In this document: in pieces, positions 12,070-22,598 of the stretch
Layout: each line of letters begins with the position of its first letter
Position numbering within the stretch: position 1 is the stretch's first letter
Origin: Aselliscus stoliczkanus
Taxonomy: Eukaryota; Chordata; Mammalia; Chiroptera; Hipposideridae
DNA: 64,000 bases
Assembly (NCBI GenBank): GCA_033961575.1
Contig: CM066730.1
Coordinates: forward strand, 131,568,023 to 131,632,022
Reading direction: 5' to 3'
Translations under genes and position numbers: made by a program
Notes under the pieces: model-generated
Databases searched by the model: none
What the model was told of the DNA's origin: nothing
Seen by the model: only the letters and a program-made list of their open reading frames with translations

Positions 12070-12606
12070 AAACAGAAGTCCTAATCATTTGCAATTTTCA
12101 AGAAGCTGTAGAAAGTAGCCGGTGCCTTATTTCTCCTAAATCGTCTGGGATAGTGTTGGTCTGACTCTGAAAATGTCCAATATCCTGCTGGAGGGATTCT
12201 AGTTCTGATGATGAAGCTACTCTATGTCTCTAATATAATGGTGTCCCAACCTAAAGAACATGGTTTTGAGCTTGTCACTACTCTGAGTAACTTGCATCAT
12301 CAGCAAAGTTTTCTTCAAGGTCTAGAACCCTGCTTTGGTGCTGTTTGTCTCCAAATAAATGAATCCCTGCCACCTACCCAGGATATCATTGTGTCCAGTG
12401 GAAACTTCCACATGGCAATAGCTGCCTTGCCTGAACCTCTGAAGAATCCCTCCCTTAATTCCTCCAAGATGCTTATGTCTGTCATAAGGATCAGCACAGT
12501 GCCTGACAGAGAGTAGCCAGCAACAAATGGTTTGTGGAATTGATTTAAATTCAAATGTTCGATGGGTTATCAAGTAATATTTGTAATTCTTCAAAGATGC
12601 CAACTC
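12070..12606. other. IL23R intron 2, nothing recognised
   Basis: Non-repetitive sequence between two SINEs. Open frames occur on both strands, but I find no recognisable product. Confidence 0.35.
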
Positions 12607-12622
12607 AAAGTAATAAACTCCT

Positions 12623-13250
12623 GGGGCCGGCCGAGTGGCTCAGTTGATTAAGAGTTAGCTTAAGAGTGCGAGCTCTGAGCAACAGGGCCACCGGTTCAAT
12701 TCCCACATGGGCCAGTGACACTGTGCCCAAGCTGAGCTGCTGCTGAGCTGCCAACAGGGTAGGATGGCTCAGCTGGTGAGAGCACATGCTTCTAACAACA
12801 AGATTGCCTGTTCGATGGTGGGCTACGCCTGCCTGCAACTAAGATTAACTCGGCACCTTCAGCTGAGCTGCAGCCAGGGTGGCTCAGTGGGTTCTTAACA
12901 ACAAGGCTGCTGGTTTGACTCCCACATGGAATGGTGGCTATGCCCACCTACAACTAAGACTGAACTCAGCACCTTGAGCTGAGCTGCCACCTGGATGGCT
13001 CAGAGGATAGAGCATGTGCTCTTAACAACAAGACTGCTGGTTTGACTCTCACAATGGGATGGTCGCTTTGCCCATCCACAGCTAAGATTGTAACAGAGCA
13101 CCTTGAGCTTAGAGGCCACGAGCTGCCGACGGGTAGCCAGATGGCGACTGGTGCCCTCCACAACTAAGATTGAAGAAAAACAACTTGGCTGGTCCCCTCC
13201 CCCAATTCCCCAACACTGTTCTTCTACCCCAAACCCCCTCCCCCACAAAA
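12623..13250 (+). repeat. Oligomeric tRNA-derived SINE (four tRNA-like units)
   Basis: A single 628-bp insertion bounded by an exact 16-bp duplication, aaagtaataaactcct, at 12607-12622 and 13251-13266. Inside are four tRNA-like heads, each with ggctcag, at 12637, 12766, 12881 and 12997 (spacings 129, 115 and 116). The later units each include an aacaacaag-type loop and end with caactaagat or a similar linker. The 3' end has caactaagattgaagaaaa and cccaattccccaac, like Rhin-1-type bat SINEs. It lies in IL23R intron 2, antisense to the gene. Confidence 0.92.
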
Positions 13251-13508
13251 AAAGTAATAAACTCCTATGTGGAAATGTTTATATATGAGTTAAATCTTGT
13301 CCATTAGGGTTCCTTGTCCAAAGGAACCTGCATTAGGACGGAGGTTGGATTTTTACATTTTATTCCATATAATTTTTATGTGCATGTAATTTCTCCCAAT
13401 GTAATAATTTTTTATTCTTCAGAGATTCTAGCATAATGCCTTGAAAATAATAAATGCTCAATACTTTATTTGAACAAAAGATAGCAGTAGGTATTCAAAA
13501 TACTGTAC

Positions 13509-13578
13509 CTCCATGACACCAATTGAAGAATATATAAAGAGCTATTACTACATTCCATTGAATCGTGACCTGATTCAT
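13509..13578 (-). CDS. IL23R: IL23R exon 2, start codon and signal peptide
   Basis: On the minus strand the CDS starts with ATG at 13578-13576. It encodes MNQVTIQWNVVIALYIFFNW, then CHG plus the first base of a Gly codon. This is a signal peptide with a hydrophobic VVIALYIFF core, ending near the HGG cleavage region as in human IL23R. The exon also holds 32 nt of 5'UTR (13579-13610), beginning after the acceptor ttttttctag. A second acceptor-like site, gctttcag, lies just before the ATG, but the upstream one fits the human leader as I recall it. The donor is gtacag, weaker than consensus. The message may carry an overlapping upstream frame starting in exon 1. Confidence 0.96.
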
Positions 13579-13610
13579 GCCTGAAAGCAGGAAAAGCTCT
13601 TGGTTCCCCT

Positions 13611-14692
13611 CTAGAAAAAATACAAAATGTTTAAATTGTAATATTTTCATAAAATAGCAATACAATAATAAAAGGCATTACAATTTTTTCCTAAGTTATT
13701 GTCTTTGATGAGAACCTTTGATTAGGAAGAAAGGAAGAATGGAAAGAAACAGCAAAGAAAAGTCACTGGTGTGTGAGGAGATGTAATAGAGGTTGAGGAA
13801 TAAAACAAAATAATGGAATTTTGTACCCTTCAAAAATTACTATGAATTACCTTAGTAGGACATTTTGACCCTTGATATAATACCATTACTCTTAATCTAG
13901 TCTCTCTCATCATAAATCTCTTTTTGCTCTAACTCCTGATGGTGAATTTCTCTCCTGACCAGATTGTGCACCTATCAAGCTCCAGAAATATCAGTCTTTG
14001 ATAAGTAAAACTTTGGTAAAACCAAAATTTTCAGAATTTCCAGAGAAAAGGCATTCAAAATGAATCAAGATGAAATGAGGCAAAGGCATATGTGTTATTA
14101 TCACCCGTTAAACTTACAGAAAACTAATTATCTGTAGTGAGTTCAAAGGAACGCATTATAAAATTTCCAAATAATATTGCCATTAATTTTCAACTGGAGT
14201 TATACATTATTTAGTTAATCAGTTTCTTAGATTATTAATAAGTCAGTTATTCAATATATCAACATTGTTCACTTATTTTTATCTGTTTAATAAAACCTCA
14301 GCTTTTTGTATAAAACACCAAAACAAAACTCATAACTCATCAAATAGTGTAAAATATCTGATAATATTTTTGAAAACTAGGGTTCTCATGACTCATGAAT
14401 ATAGGGACCCCTTTCATAATTCATTAACAATAGTAGGTCTCCTCTGTATTAATAATAGGCAAAACAAGCTCTAAAATGTTCCTAGTTAGAAGTTAACCAC
14501 TCACCTAATAGAATATACACAGTGTCGTTATTTAAAAGTGATACGATGTCAGATAATGTTATAGAATCAGCTTTCATCAGTAACCATGGTATGAAATATC
14601 GCAAGAATGTTTAAATGAAAATAACGCTGCCCATGTATTTGCAAAAGAAAATACATCTGTTTTTAAATATTTGATCATTATTTTTTCTTTAC
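13611..14692. other. IL23R intron 1
   Basis: A 1,082-bp AT-rich intron between the noncoding exon and exon 2. No SINE or LINE is recognised. Confidence 0.6.
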
Positions 14693-14748
14693 CTTTTGAT
14701 CTGTTTGAAGCACATACTTCCACTTCAGAGTTAGGCTGCTACCTTTGT
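14693..14748 (-). other. IL23R: IL23R exon 1 (5' untranslated)
   Basis: The minus-strand sequence acaaaggtagcagcctaact, ctgaagtggaagtatgtgct, tcaaacagatcaaaag is followed by the donor gtaaag. It closely resembles the start of the human IL23R mRNA as I remember it (gcagcct..ctctgaagtgga..tatgtgcttcaaacag). The 5' end is set by that resemblance and is approximate. It contains the upstream ATG described separately. Confidence 0.85.
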
Positions 14749-14900
14749 GGCCTGCGTCATGTCTTCTTTCCTCACTGCCTGCCTATTGATGTTCAGTTCA
14801 GATTTTTAGCTGTGAGGCAAATGGAAATGTCTGCACAGCTCTGACCTACATTGCTGATTCTTGAAGAGGAACTCAACTGTCCAATTCAAAATGACTGGCT
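14749..14900 (-). promoter_or_regulatory. IL23R proximal promoter with ROR-element match
   Basis: Immediately upstream of exon 1. On the minus strand aatgtaggtca (14852-14842) fits the ROR response-element consensus AAWNTAGGTCA. It lies about 95 bp before the presumed start. TGCGTCAT on the plus strand at 14753-14760 is an AP-1/ATF-like site beside the start. No TATA box is evident at the usual distance. RORgamma-t control of IL23R in Th17 cells is established in other mammals. Occupancy of this site is inference. Confidence 0.55.
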
Positions 14901-15351
14901 CTTATGTCACTAGTTGGAAAAACCCAGATTACTGAAAGTGAACTGCTTTGTTAGTCCTTTCCTCCCCTCCCAGCTTAATTTTAAATGACTTGTCTCATCC
15001 AAGAAGTAGAATACATATATACATGCTTTACCTGTCACGAATCTTTGACACCAAAAATATGTTGCTTAGTTTTAATTTGCAACCACCACTGACATTTATT
15101 ATAAAGTTATTTCTGAAAGAAAAAAAAAGGAAGTTTAAAGGCTACTGTTGACCATTAATTTATTTTGCAAGTATTTTTGAGTATCTACTATGTGCCACGT
15201 ATTGTTCTGGGCAGTAAACATATAATGGTGATTGATTACAGGAAAGCTCCTTTTGTTGTGTTGTTTACAATGGTTAAATTATAAACTAATTGCTGGGAAC
15301 TATTGTTCATGGTTTAGCAGGATTCTACAAGCAAATAAAAAAAACCGACCA
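14901..15351. other. Upstream flank of IL23R, nothing recognised
   Basis: Intergenic sequence 5' of IL23R. A short antisense L2-like piece is seen near 15170-15225 (ttttgagtatctactatgtg). Confidence 0.4.
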
Positions 15352-15470
15352 GGGGCCGGCCGAGTGGCGCGATGGTTAAGCGCTGGCTTGGGAAGCCAGC
15401 GGCCCCGGTTCGGTCCCACATATGAGGGCCAGTGACACTGCCCTCAAAAATAAACAAACAAACAAAAAAA
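15352..15470 (+). repeat. tRNA-derived SINE, short form (type B)
   Basis: Begins gggccggccgagtggcgcga and contains ggcttgggaagccagcggcc and ggttcggtcccac (B-box). It ends gacactgccctcaaaaataa with a CAAA-rich tail. Target duplications of the type aaaaaccgacca / aaaaacgacca flank it. Confidence 0.93.
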
Positions 15471-15724
15471 AACGACCAAATATTTGGTTGAGTTATAGCA
15501 GGAGTCACCGTGGCCTTTCCTGGCATACTGTTTCTTCCTCCCTCCTCTATATGTCCTACGTGTGTATTGTTTCACTTGATATACTCCTTTCTATTGAAAA
15601 TAACAATTAATTAACCTGCTTCCTTTACAGAAAACTTCTTGAAGTCAGAAAAGACAGTATGTCTTTTTAATTTTTATATCTTTAGTACCTAGCGCACTAG
15701 AATACTGTGGGGGAACACTTAAAA

Positions 15725-15858
15725 CACTCTATGCTTAGATTCTTTCTAAACAAGGAAATCCGAATTTCTGGGGGGTAGAGGCTGGGCTTCAATAGTTTTA
15801 AAAAGAAACCCCAGGTGATTATAATGAACAGGCAGGGTTAAGAACCACTGGAATGGAC
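15725..15858 (-). repeat. MER5-like hAT remnant
   Basis: Contains ccaggtgattataatgaaca and ggttaagaaccactgg, the signature of an old MER5-type non-autonomous hAT element. The left end is indistinct. Confidence 0.6.
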
Positions 15859-16079
15859 GAATAAGATTGTTTTTGAAGACCACACAGAAGAAATGTGACT
15901 GTCAACTGTGTTACGTAACAATTTTCCAACCTGTGAAGGAGACGGTGTGGAAAACATTTCACCTCCAAAGAACAGAATGTGCAGACAATATAGATATTTT
16001 GTGATTGGCAAGTGTTTCTCTGGGTTGAGAGGAATAGGATTTGAGCTGGAAAATTAGGTCAGTAGCAAAATGTAATGGC

Positions 16080-16945
16080 TTTGTATTCCTGCTAAGTAGT
16101 TTAACCTTCCTTTTGATGTCAGTCAAGAGATAGCAAAGATTGTTAAGTGGAAGAATAACATAATTAGAATGGATTTCAGAAAGATAATTCTAATTATAGT
16201 GTAGAGAATTGATTGAAGATGAAGAGCCCAGTTAGGAAGCTATTGAAAATCAAAAGCTGATGAGGACCTAAAGCAAAGGAAAGGCAGTAAGAACTGAGAG
16301 GAGGAAATAGAATTGAGAGCTATGTGGAGGCAGATTGGACAGGCTGTTGTGACCAATAAAGAAATGGTGACTCCCTGGTATTGTGCAGTCGACAACCTGT
16401 GTGAGTGGTTAAGGATTCAGGACGTGAAGAATGACTCTGGAGGCTATTTTTGCTGACGCAGTAGATAATGATGTTAAGTGAGCACTCACAAAAAGGACCG
16501 ATGATGGGGAAGTGATAAATTTGGTTCTGGGCATGTTGATGGGGAGAGGCTCACTGCATATTCAGAGGGACCTGTCTGATGGGCTATTGTAGACATTGGT
16601 AATCTTGGGAGAAAAGTTTGAGCTAGAGATCTAAATTTGGAAGATTTCAGCATGTTGATAGTATTAAAACTAAGGTTAGAATAAGGGAACTTAGAGTGAG
16701 TAGTCAGAATCAGAAAATGTTGACCCAAAAGACAAAAAGAAATATAAGGAGTATGTGGTCCATGTCAAATGGTCAGAGATTAACTATAAGAACTAAAAGG
16801 GAGTGTTGGATTTGATGATAGTCAGTCTTTCTGGAGAACAGTTTCAGAAAAGAAATGGAGATAAATAAAAAATAAAGGAGAAAACACTGTCTAATCTTTC
16901 AGGAATTTGGACAGTAGAGATGAAATTGATGGACAGCTCAGGGCA
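16080..16945 (-). repeat. L2 remnant, antisense
   Basis: The plus strand follows the antisense L2 ORF2 order: agataattctaattatagtg, agttaggaagctattgaaaa, then ttggttctgggcatgttgat. Strongly diverged, with unsure ends. Confidence 0.6.
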
Positions 16946-17320
16946 AATCAGGATTTATTTATTTACTTATATTTTAATGGGGACTGGTGATGGTTCCTAA
17001 CCATCTTTTCATATGTTTATTTGCTTATTTTATTTGTGTTTATTTCTTTATTTTCATGTGTTGATTTACACATTTTTTTGTTTGGTGAACAGTCTGTTAA
17101 AATCTTTTGCCCATTTTTATTGGTTTGTTGTTTTTTTATTATTGTGTTTTGAGAGTTCTTTATATATTGTGAAAACCAGTCTTTTCTCAGGTATGTATTT
17201 TGCAACTATTTTCTCCTAATCTTAATGATTTCTTTTGAGAACAGAAGTTTTTAATTTCGATGAAGTCCAATTCATTAGTTATTTTAATGAGATATATATA
17301 TATATATATATATATCTTTT
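16946..17320 (-). repeat. Old L1 ORF2 fragment plus (TA)n
   Basis: Antisense L1 ORF2 signature: cttttgcccatttttattgg, gagttctttatatattgtga and ttttctcctaatctta. It ends in a short (TA)n tract at about 17291-17315. Confidence 0.75.
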
Positions 17321-18764
17321 TGTCCTGAGAGCCGCTGCTCACATTTTCATAAATAGGTCAATGCATAATCTTGTTTTATGTGTGTTTCTGTTTAAAGACA
17401 CCTTATTTAATCTATATTGTGGATTAATTAACATTGAATTTAGGACCAACAGCCCTGCAGTCCATGCCTGAATGAAGCTTGTCTAACATATATATTTTCT
17501 TTGTAATGTATTATACATTGCAGCCTTGTATTTAGGAACACTAGACAGTACTTCAGGACTATACTTGGAGGCCATTTTCAACAGCAACATCACCAACAAA
17601 AGGCACAAATGTGAAAAACATGGCACTAAATAGACTGAAAAGTACACTTGTTTAGAGTATGGGAATTGAAATAAATTCCTTAGCTGGGAACTTGCACATT
17701 GGGCCACTGAAATCTTTTGCCACTCTGCAACATGTCTTTGAACAACTGGTAAAGTGCTGTGAGTATTGATTTTTAGGTTACAAGTAAATTTTAGCTAGTA
17801 AGTGGATTTGAAAATACAGAATTCAGGAATGATGAGGATCCATTATGTAAAATCTCATGTGTGTAAGTGGCTTGATTTCATTTGTTAATCAGAAAGCATC
17901 AAGACCCGTTGTCTTGGCTTTCTCCCATATGTAGGGCTGCCATCTGGGTATCCTAGGACAGTTCAACTTAAACTTGTCCCAGGGTAATTATAAATAACAC
18001 TCCATTTTATTTTCAAAATTATCCCAGTTGGGAAGATATATTGTTACACTCTTATAGGCCTATTAGTAATAAACCATGTTTATTTACTAAAATTCACACA
18101 ATTTCAAGGTTTTCTCTAGCATTTGGAAAATGTTTAGAATAGTTATTGGCTGAAACGAATGAAAAGGGTAATTGAGTATAAAAATGCATGATCCTGAAAA
18201 CATATTATATTAAATTGGTAAGTATATTTTGAGTTAACACATCATCAGGACAAATATATCATTATGCAGCATTTTAGATTTTTTCCCCCCTTTTAAAAAA
18301 ATCCACTTTAGGGAACTTAAAGCCAGACAGAAGGAAAGGCTAGAATTATATGTAATCCGTATGCAATTGTGCTTTTCTATAAATTTACCTGCCTATTGTG
18401 GATTGAAAATATTTTCAGTTTCCCTATCTAGAAGCAACAAACACTGTCATAAACTAACTGGATACAAGAAGGGGCTCTTTGAAGTGGATGGTTAGGATCT
18501 TCAAGTTTAAGAAATATAGCTGGATCAAGACCTGGAATATTAAACTGTTGCCTAACAACATAACAACACTAGTCTACCCATTGAAGAAAGAGGGCTCTAT
18601 CTTGCCTCAGGATCCAGGTGCCAAATGTGGGTAGGAATGAGCACAATGGGGAGTGGATATTTGACCTCTGAAAGGGGAACCTCGTGACTTCATGACTCTG
18701 CACACAGGTAGAAAACCTGCCACCTCTATATGGGGAAATGATATGGCAGTCCTGGCATTTCAAA
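17321..18764. other. Intergenic, nothing recognised
   Basis: AT-rich intergenic DNA. Around 17935-18120 there is repeat-like text of unknown family. No exon is seen. Confidence 0.35.
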
Positions 18765-19012
18765 AAAGATTGTTTATTAAAAATATAGCTAACCTACAAT
18801 ATTATATTAGTTTCAGGGGTACATCATAGTTATTCAACATTTATATACCTAAAGAAGTGATCACCATGATTAAATGCAGCAACCATCTGACTGTACTATG
18901 TTACCACAATATTATTGACTATATTCCCCAGGCTGTACATTACATCCCCATGACTTACTTGTTTTATACCTGGGAGTTTGGACCTCTCATTCCCCTTCCC
19001 CTTTCCCTGCTT
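18765..19012 (-). repeat. L1 3'UTR fragment
   Basis: The plus strand reads as antisense L1 3'UTR: acaatattatattagtttca, gatcaccatgattaaatg and ccaggctgtacattacatcc. It is a separate 5'-truncated insertion from its neighbour. Confidence 0.75.
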
Positions 19013-19013
19013 T

Positions 19014-20862
19014 TTAAATTTTTCAATTATAGTTGACAATATTATTTTATATTAATTTTAGGTGTACAGCATAGTGGTTAGACATTTATATATTTTAAGA
19101 AGTGATCCCTGACTAGTCTAGTACCCACCTGGCACTATACATAGTTAGCAATCTTATAAGCATTGTTTTGAACTCTGTCTCTGATAGATTGCTTGCCTCC
19201 ATTTCGTTTAGTTCATTTTTCTGGATTTTTCTCCTGTTCTTTCATTTGGGATTCATTTCTTTGTTTCCTCATTTTGGCGGCCTCTCTGTGTTTGTTTATA
19301 TGTATTAGATAGATTTGCTGTTTCTCCCAGTCTTGGCTGGGTGGTCCTATGGGGCCCAGTGGCACAGTCTTCCTAGTCACCTGCTCTAGGTGCTCTAGGA
19401 GTGTCTCTTGTGTGGGTTGTGTGTGCCTTTCTGTTATAGTGGAGTCTTGATTGCTGTTGGCATGTCAGTGGGTGGGGTTTGGCCACATCCATAGCTTACA
19501 GGCTGCTGTGCAGGAGGCTTACCCTACTGAGTGGGATTCTCCCCATTGGGCTTTGGTGCCTATTGAGACCATCCTGTATGTGTGTTGCATGTGGGGCTAA
19601 TTGGGCAGTGCTGTGTTGTGGTCTGACACCAACCTCCAAGTATGTTGGTTCTAGGGCCACTTGGGAGGGACTCTAGTGTGGGCCCTGGTCAGTCACTGCC
19701 TGTGACTGGCCGAGAGCTACATGGTTTGAGCTACAAATCAATCTGCAGTTGTTTCTGCCTCTGCTGGACCTGGAGGCATGTGGGAGAGGCTACGCTGTGA
19801 ACTGAGGATGGCAACCACCAATATGGGATTTGCGGTAGCTCTGCACAAAGTGAGGACACCCTGAGGTCTGCTGCCACCTACCAGCTCCCATAGGTGTAGC
19901 CACTGATAACACATGATGTGAGACAGGGTCTCAGAGAGTCACTAGAGTGGGAAGAATTATGGTCACCAGGTTAATGTAGATTCTGGTTTGGTGCCAGTGC
20001 TGAGCCTGGAGCAGCTCACCAAAAGTCTCAGAGCACACCAAGGCCAGTCACCTCCTGCCTGGCACCTGCTGACTCTCAATAGTTTTCCAAGAAAGAGTGC
20101 CATATGGGTGCCTCTAGTGTTGTGTAAGTTGGGTGCAGTGGGTTCCCAGTGAGTCAGCAGGGCAGAGCAGTGGAGCTCAACTGGCCAATCAGATTCAAAT
20201 TTGATTGGAAGGGGCAGAATCAACACAGGAAAGATGGCGCCCAAAGGTGGACCGGCTACACAAAGGTGGACCCCTCACCAGGAAAATGCCAGCTGGCCTC
20301 CAGTCCTCCCCTGCAGTCACATACCTCAGCCTGCACCCCTGTATGTCTCTGAACCCCCTCCCCAAGTTGCCGTCCCTCCCCTGGAGATCAAGGTGAGTGC
20401 CTGAGAGTGAGTGCTTCTGTGCGTGGGTTATTTAAGAGGACTCTGGGTTTCCCACAGCCTTCTAGCCCACTGGAATGGTCAGAACCCCCACTGTTTTACA
20501 CAGCCAGATGTTGTGGGGCTCCTCTTCTTGGCACCAGTACCCAGGCAGGGGAGCCTGGTGGGGGGCTGGGGTCCCTCACTCCTCCAGAGAGAACTAAGGC
20601 AGCCAAGATATCCCTCCTGGTTCTCAACTGCCACACACAGGTGTGGAGCCTGTTCCGTGTCTCCACCCCTCCTACAAATCTCTATGTGGCTTCTTTATGT
20701 TTTTTAATTGTAGGACTTCCGTTCGGCTGGATTTCAGATGGTTCTCCAGATTGATTGTTCTATAACTTAGTTGTAATTTTAACGTGTCCATGGAAGGAAA
20801 CAGGCACAGTGTTTATCTACCCTGCCATCTTGAATATCTCCAGCCCTGGTTTTTTAATAGGC
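19014..20862 (-). mobile_element. Internally deleted L1: 5'UTR and ORF1 start fused to 3'UTR
   Basis: On the minus strand the element starts near 20862 with an L1 5' signature (caagatggcagggtagataa) and runs through a GC-richer 5'UTR. It reaches the start of ORF1 near 19290 (atgaggaaacaaagaaatga), which reads MRKQRNESQMKEQEKNPEK and then hits a stop. About 19147 it switches directly into L1 3'UTR (taactatgtatagtgccagg), which also occurs at 4030-4165. Almost all of ORF1, all of ORF2 and part of the 3'UTR are missing. The copy cannot encode L1 proteins. Confidence 0.8.
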
Positions 20863-21650
20863 CTGGCTTTTGGTTAGTAATCTATTCAGAAAAGGGTACT
20901 AGTGAACTTGTCCTGAGTTTGTTCTTGTACAGAAGGTACACTGTTTTCACCCAGGTCACTGAATTTCCTTGAAATGGCTTTAGTAGGGGAGAACATCTGA
21001 ATATTATATGTGTATAAAGCTCCTAAGCCATTCCCTTGGCAGTACCACTGAAAACACAAATCCAATTAAGTGAACGTGATTTAGAAGGCTTAAAATTTGT
21101 TCCATAGTGATCTAATGATTCTGTATGGAATTAGGACATCAATATAGAAGGACAAGGAGGCTAAAGCGTGGTTGGATGAGTTGGATTTGGAGAAGTAGAT
21201 GATAACAGCTAGCCATAGAGGCCAGAGAAATTCCCCTAATGTATGGGTATGCCCAGAGAAGACACTTTCAGCATACTGCACAATTCTTGGTAGATAGGAT
21301 ACAGTGGTCAGCCCAGTATCTCTCAATACCTGAGTGAAAGATAGGTGTCCTCATTTGAGAGGGCTTACTATATTATAATGACTAAAGTGTGACCAGGTCC
21401 CCCTCACTTCTTGCCTAGGACAAGACACATATCCACCCTCTTTCTTGAGCAGCCACAAATCAAACCAAGGCAACAGAAGAGGACCCTTAGAAATGCAAAA
21501 ATAAGACAAGACAGGAGGGATTTTTTTGTTTGATAGTTTTTTCTAAAACACATAACAGGAGCTATGCTTTGAAACAACTTCCCAATTCATGGTAGAATAT
21601 GTTTACTAAATTGTTGACTAGAAAAGTAGCTTTCTCCTATCAATTTCTTT
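20863..21650. other. Intergenic, nothing recognised
   Basis: No exon or known repeat seen. A T-rich tract at 21523-21545 is the only low-complexity feature. Confidence 0.35.
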
Positions 21651-21781
21651 TTCTGTTTTTTTTTTTTTTTTGGTTTTTTTTTTTTTTGAGGGCAGTGTCA
21701 TTGGCCCTCATATGTGGGACCCGAACTGGGGCCGCTAGCTTCCCAAGCCAGTGCTTAACCAGCACGCCACTCGGCCAGCCC
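21651..21781 (-). repeat. tRNA-derived SINE, short form (type B)
   Basis: T-rich left end, then gagggcagtgtcattggccc, ttcccaagccagtgcttaac and ccactcggccagccc. It is flanked by tcaatttctt at about 21640 and 21782. Confidence 0.93.
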
Positions 21782-21791
21782 TCAATTTCTT

Positions 21792-22586
21792 CTTTAAAGA
21801 ACCAAGAGAGCCAATTGCATGAGTGGGCCCCCAGAAATTGAGGATGAAAGAAGGAAAGCTCACTGTGATCATGGATGGACAGGAGCCACTCTTCATGGGC
21901 TATTTAAGGTTATTTCTGTATATTGTGCACTAATCACTTGATCCTGGAGTGAAGAACTCTTCTGCACTCACTAATATGCTATAGACTGTGTGCAATTAAA
22001 GTGAAGAATTATTTTGATGATTGTGTAATTCTGTCTTTCTGTTGTTATAGACCTAATAATGGGCTGTACATTCCTTTTGTGGCTTCTCTGTGACACCATA
22101 CTCGTATATTGTGCCTGGGGCTGTGACTACAGAAGAGGATGTTAATGGCTTTCAAGGACACTGAAGTGGGAGAAAAGTTCATATTTAAAAATTACAAGGC
22201 AACATAATGAAAAATATGGAAACCGTTAAAACAGCAGAGAGGTATATACAGAACCTTCAGTCCACACTTTTGCAAGTTTTAGTACCTGAATGCCAATTCT
22301 AGTAGAACAAAGCTTACCTAACCTGGGTCAATGATTCAGGCTCAGTTACTTGCCTGTTTCCTCCAGTTTGATCTCATACTTGTGACTCTGAACTAGATTT
22401 TATGGTATCGGCATCCCTCTTGCAATTGCCCCACCTGCTACCCCATCATCCTCCAATAGGTTTGTGTACCACACCATATCCACTTTACTTCACCAACAGT
22501 GCCCAGCTCACTGTCTGGGCCTACTCCACTTTTCAACACTCACAGCTCTGAAAAGGACAATTTCAGTTTCACCGTTTTTATTTAAG
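21792..22586. other. Intergenic, nothing recognised
   Basis: Moderate complexity. I see no exon or repeat signature. Confidence 0.35.
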
Positions 22587-22598
22587 AAAGTAACAGAA

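Larger units (their letters stand above)
11696..14715 (-). other. Overlapping upstream ORF of IL23R (spliced, 85 codons)
   Basis: Candidate only. In the spliced minus-strand message an ATG at 14715-14713 in exon 1 lies upstream of the IL23R start and opens the -1 frame. It reads MCFKQIKRGE in exons 1-2, passes over the IL23R start without a stop, and continues in exon 3 as NYKYQLLWPPLGRTSHN. It stops at TAA 11698-11696 after 85 codons, 67 of which overlap IL23R. The ATG has A at -3 and T at +4. The IL23R ATG has G at -3. Such an overlapping uORF would be expected to lower IL23R translation. I see the frame, and any use of it is inference. Confidence 0.55.

Noticed and set aside
12637..13003. 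CRISPR-like regular repeats at 115-129 bp spacing
   Set aside because: The repeats are diverged tRNA-like SINE units in a mammalian intron. There are no short identical repeats with unique spacers.
13579..13590. Alternative exon 2 acceptor gctttcag directly before the IL23R ATG
   Set aside because: It would leave almost no leader in exon 2. The upstream acceptor ttttttctag fits the human exon 1/2 junction better, as I recall it.
14859..14867. Possible STAT site ttcttgaag in the IL23R promoter
   Set aside because: Spacing between the half-sites is two bases, not the three that STAT3 prefers.
15352..15425. tRNA gene-like sequences with A- and B-box motifs
   Set aside because: They are heads of SINEs, with A-tails and target duplications, and recur throughout the window. 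I see no stand-alone tRNA gene.
20407..20754. Open frames of about 100 codons in three frames around 20150-20750
   Set aside because: The segment is the GC-richer 5'UTR of an antisense L1. Overlapping frames in several registers are expected there.
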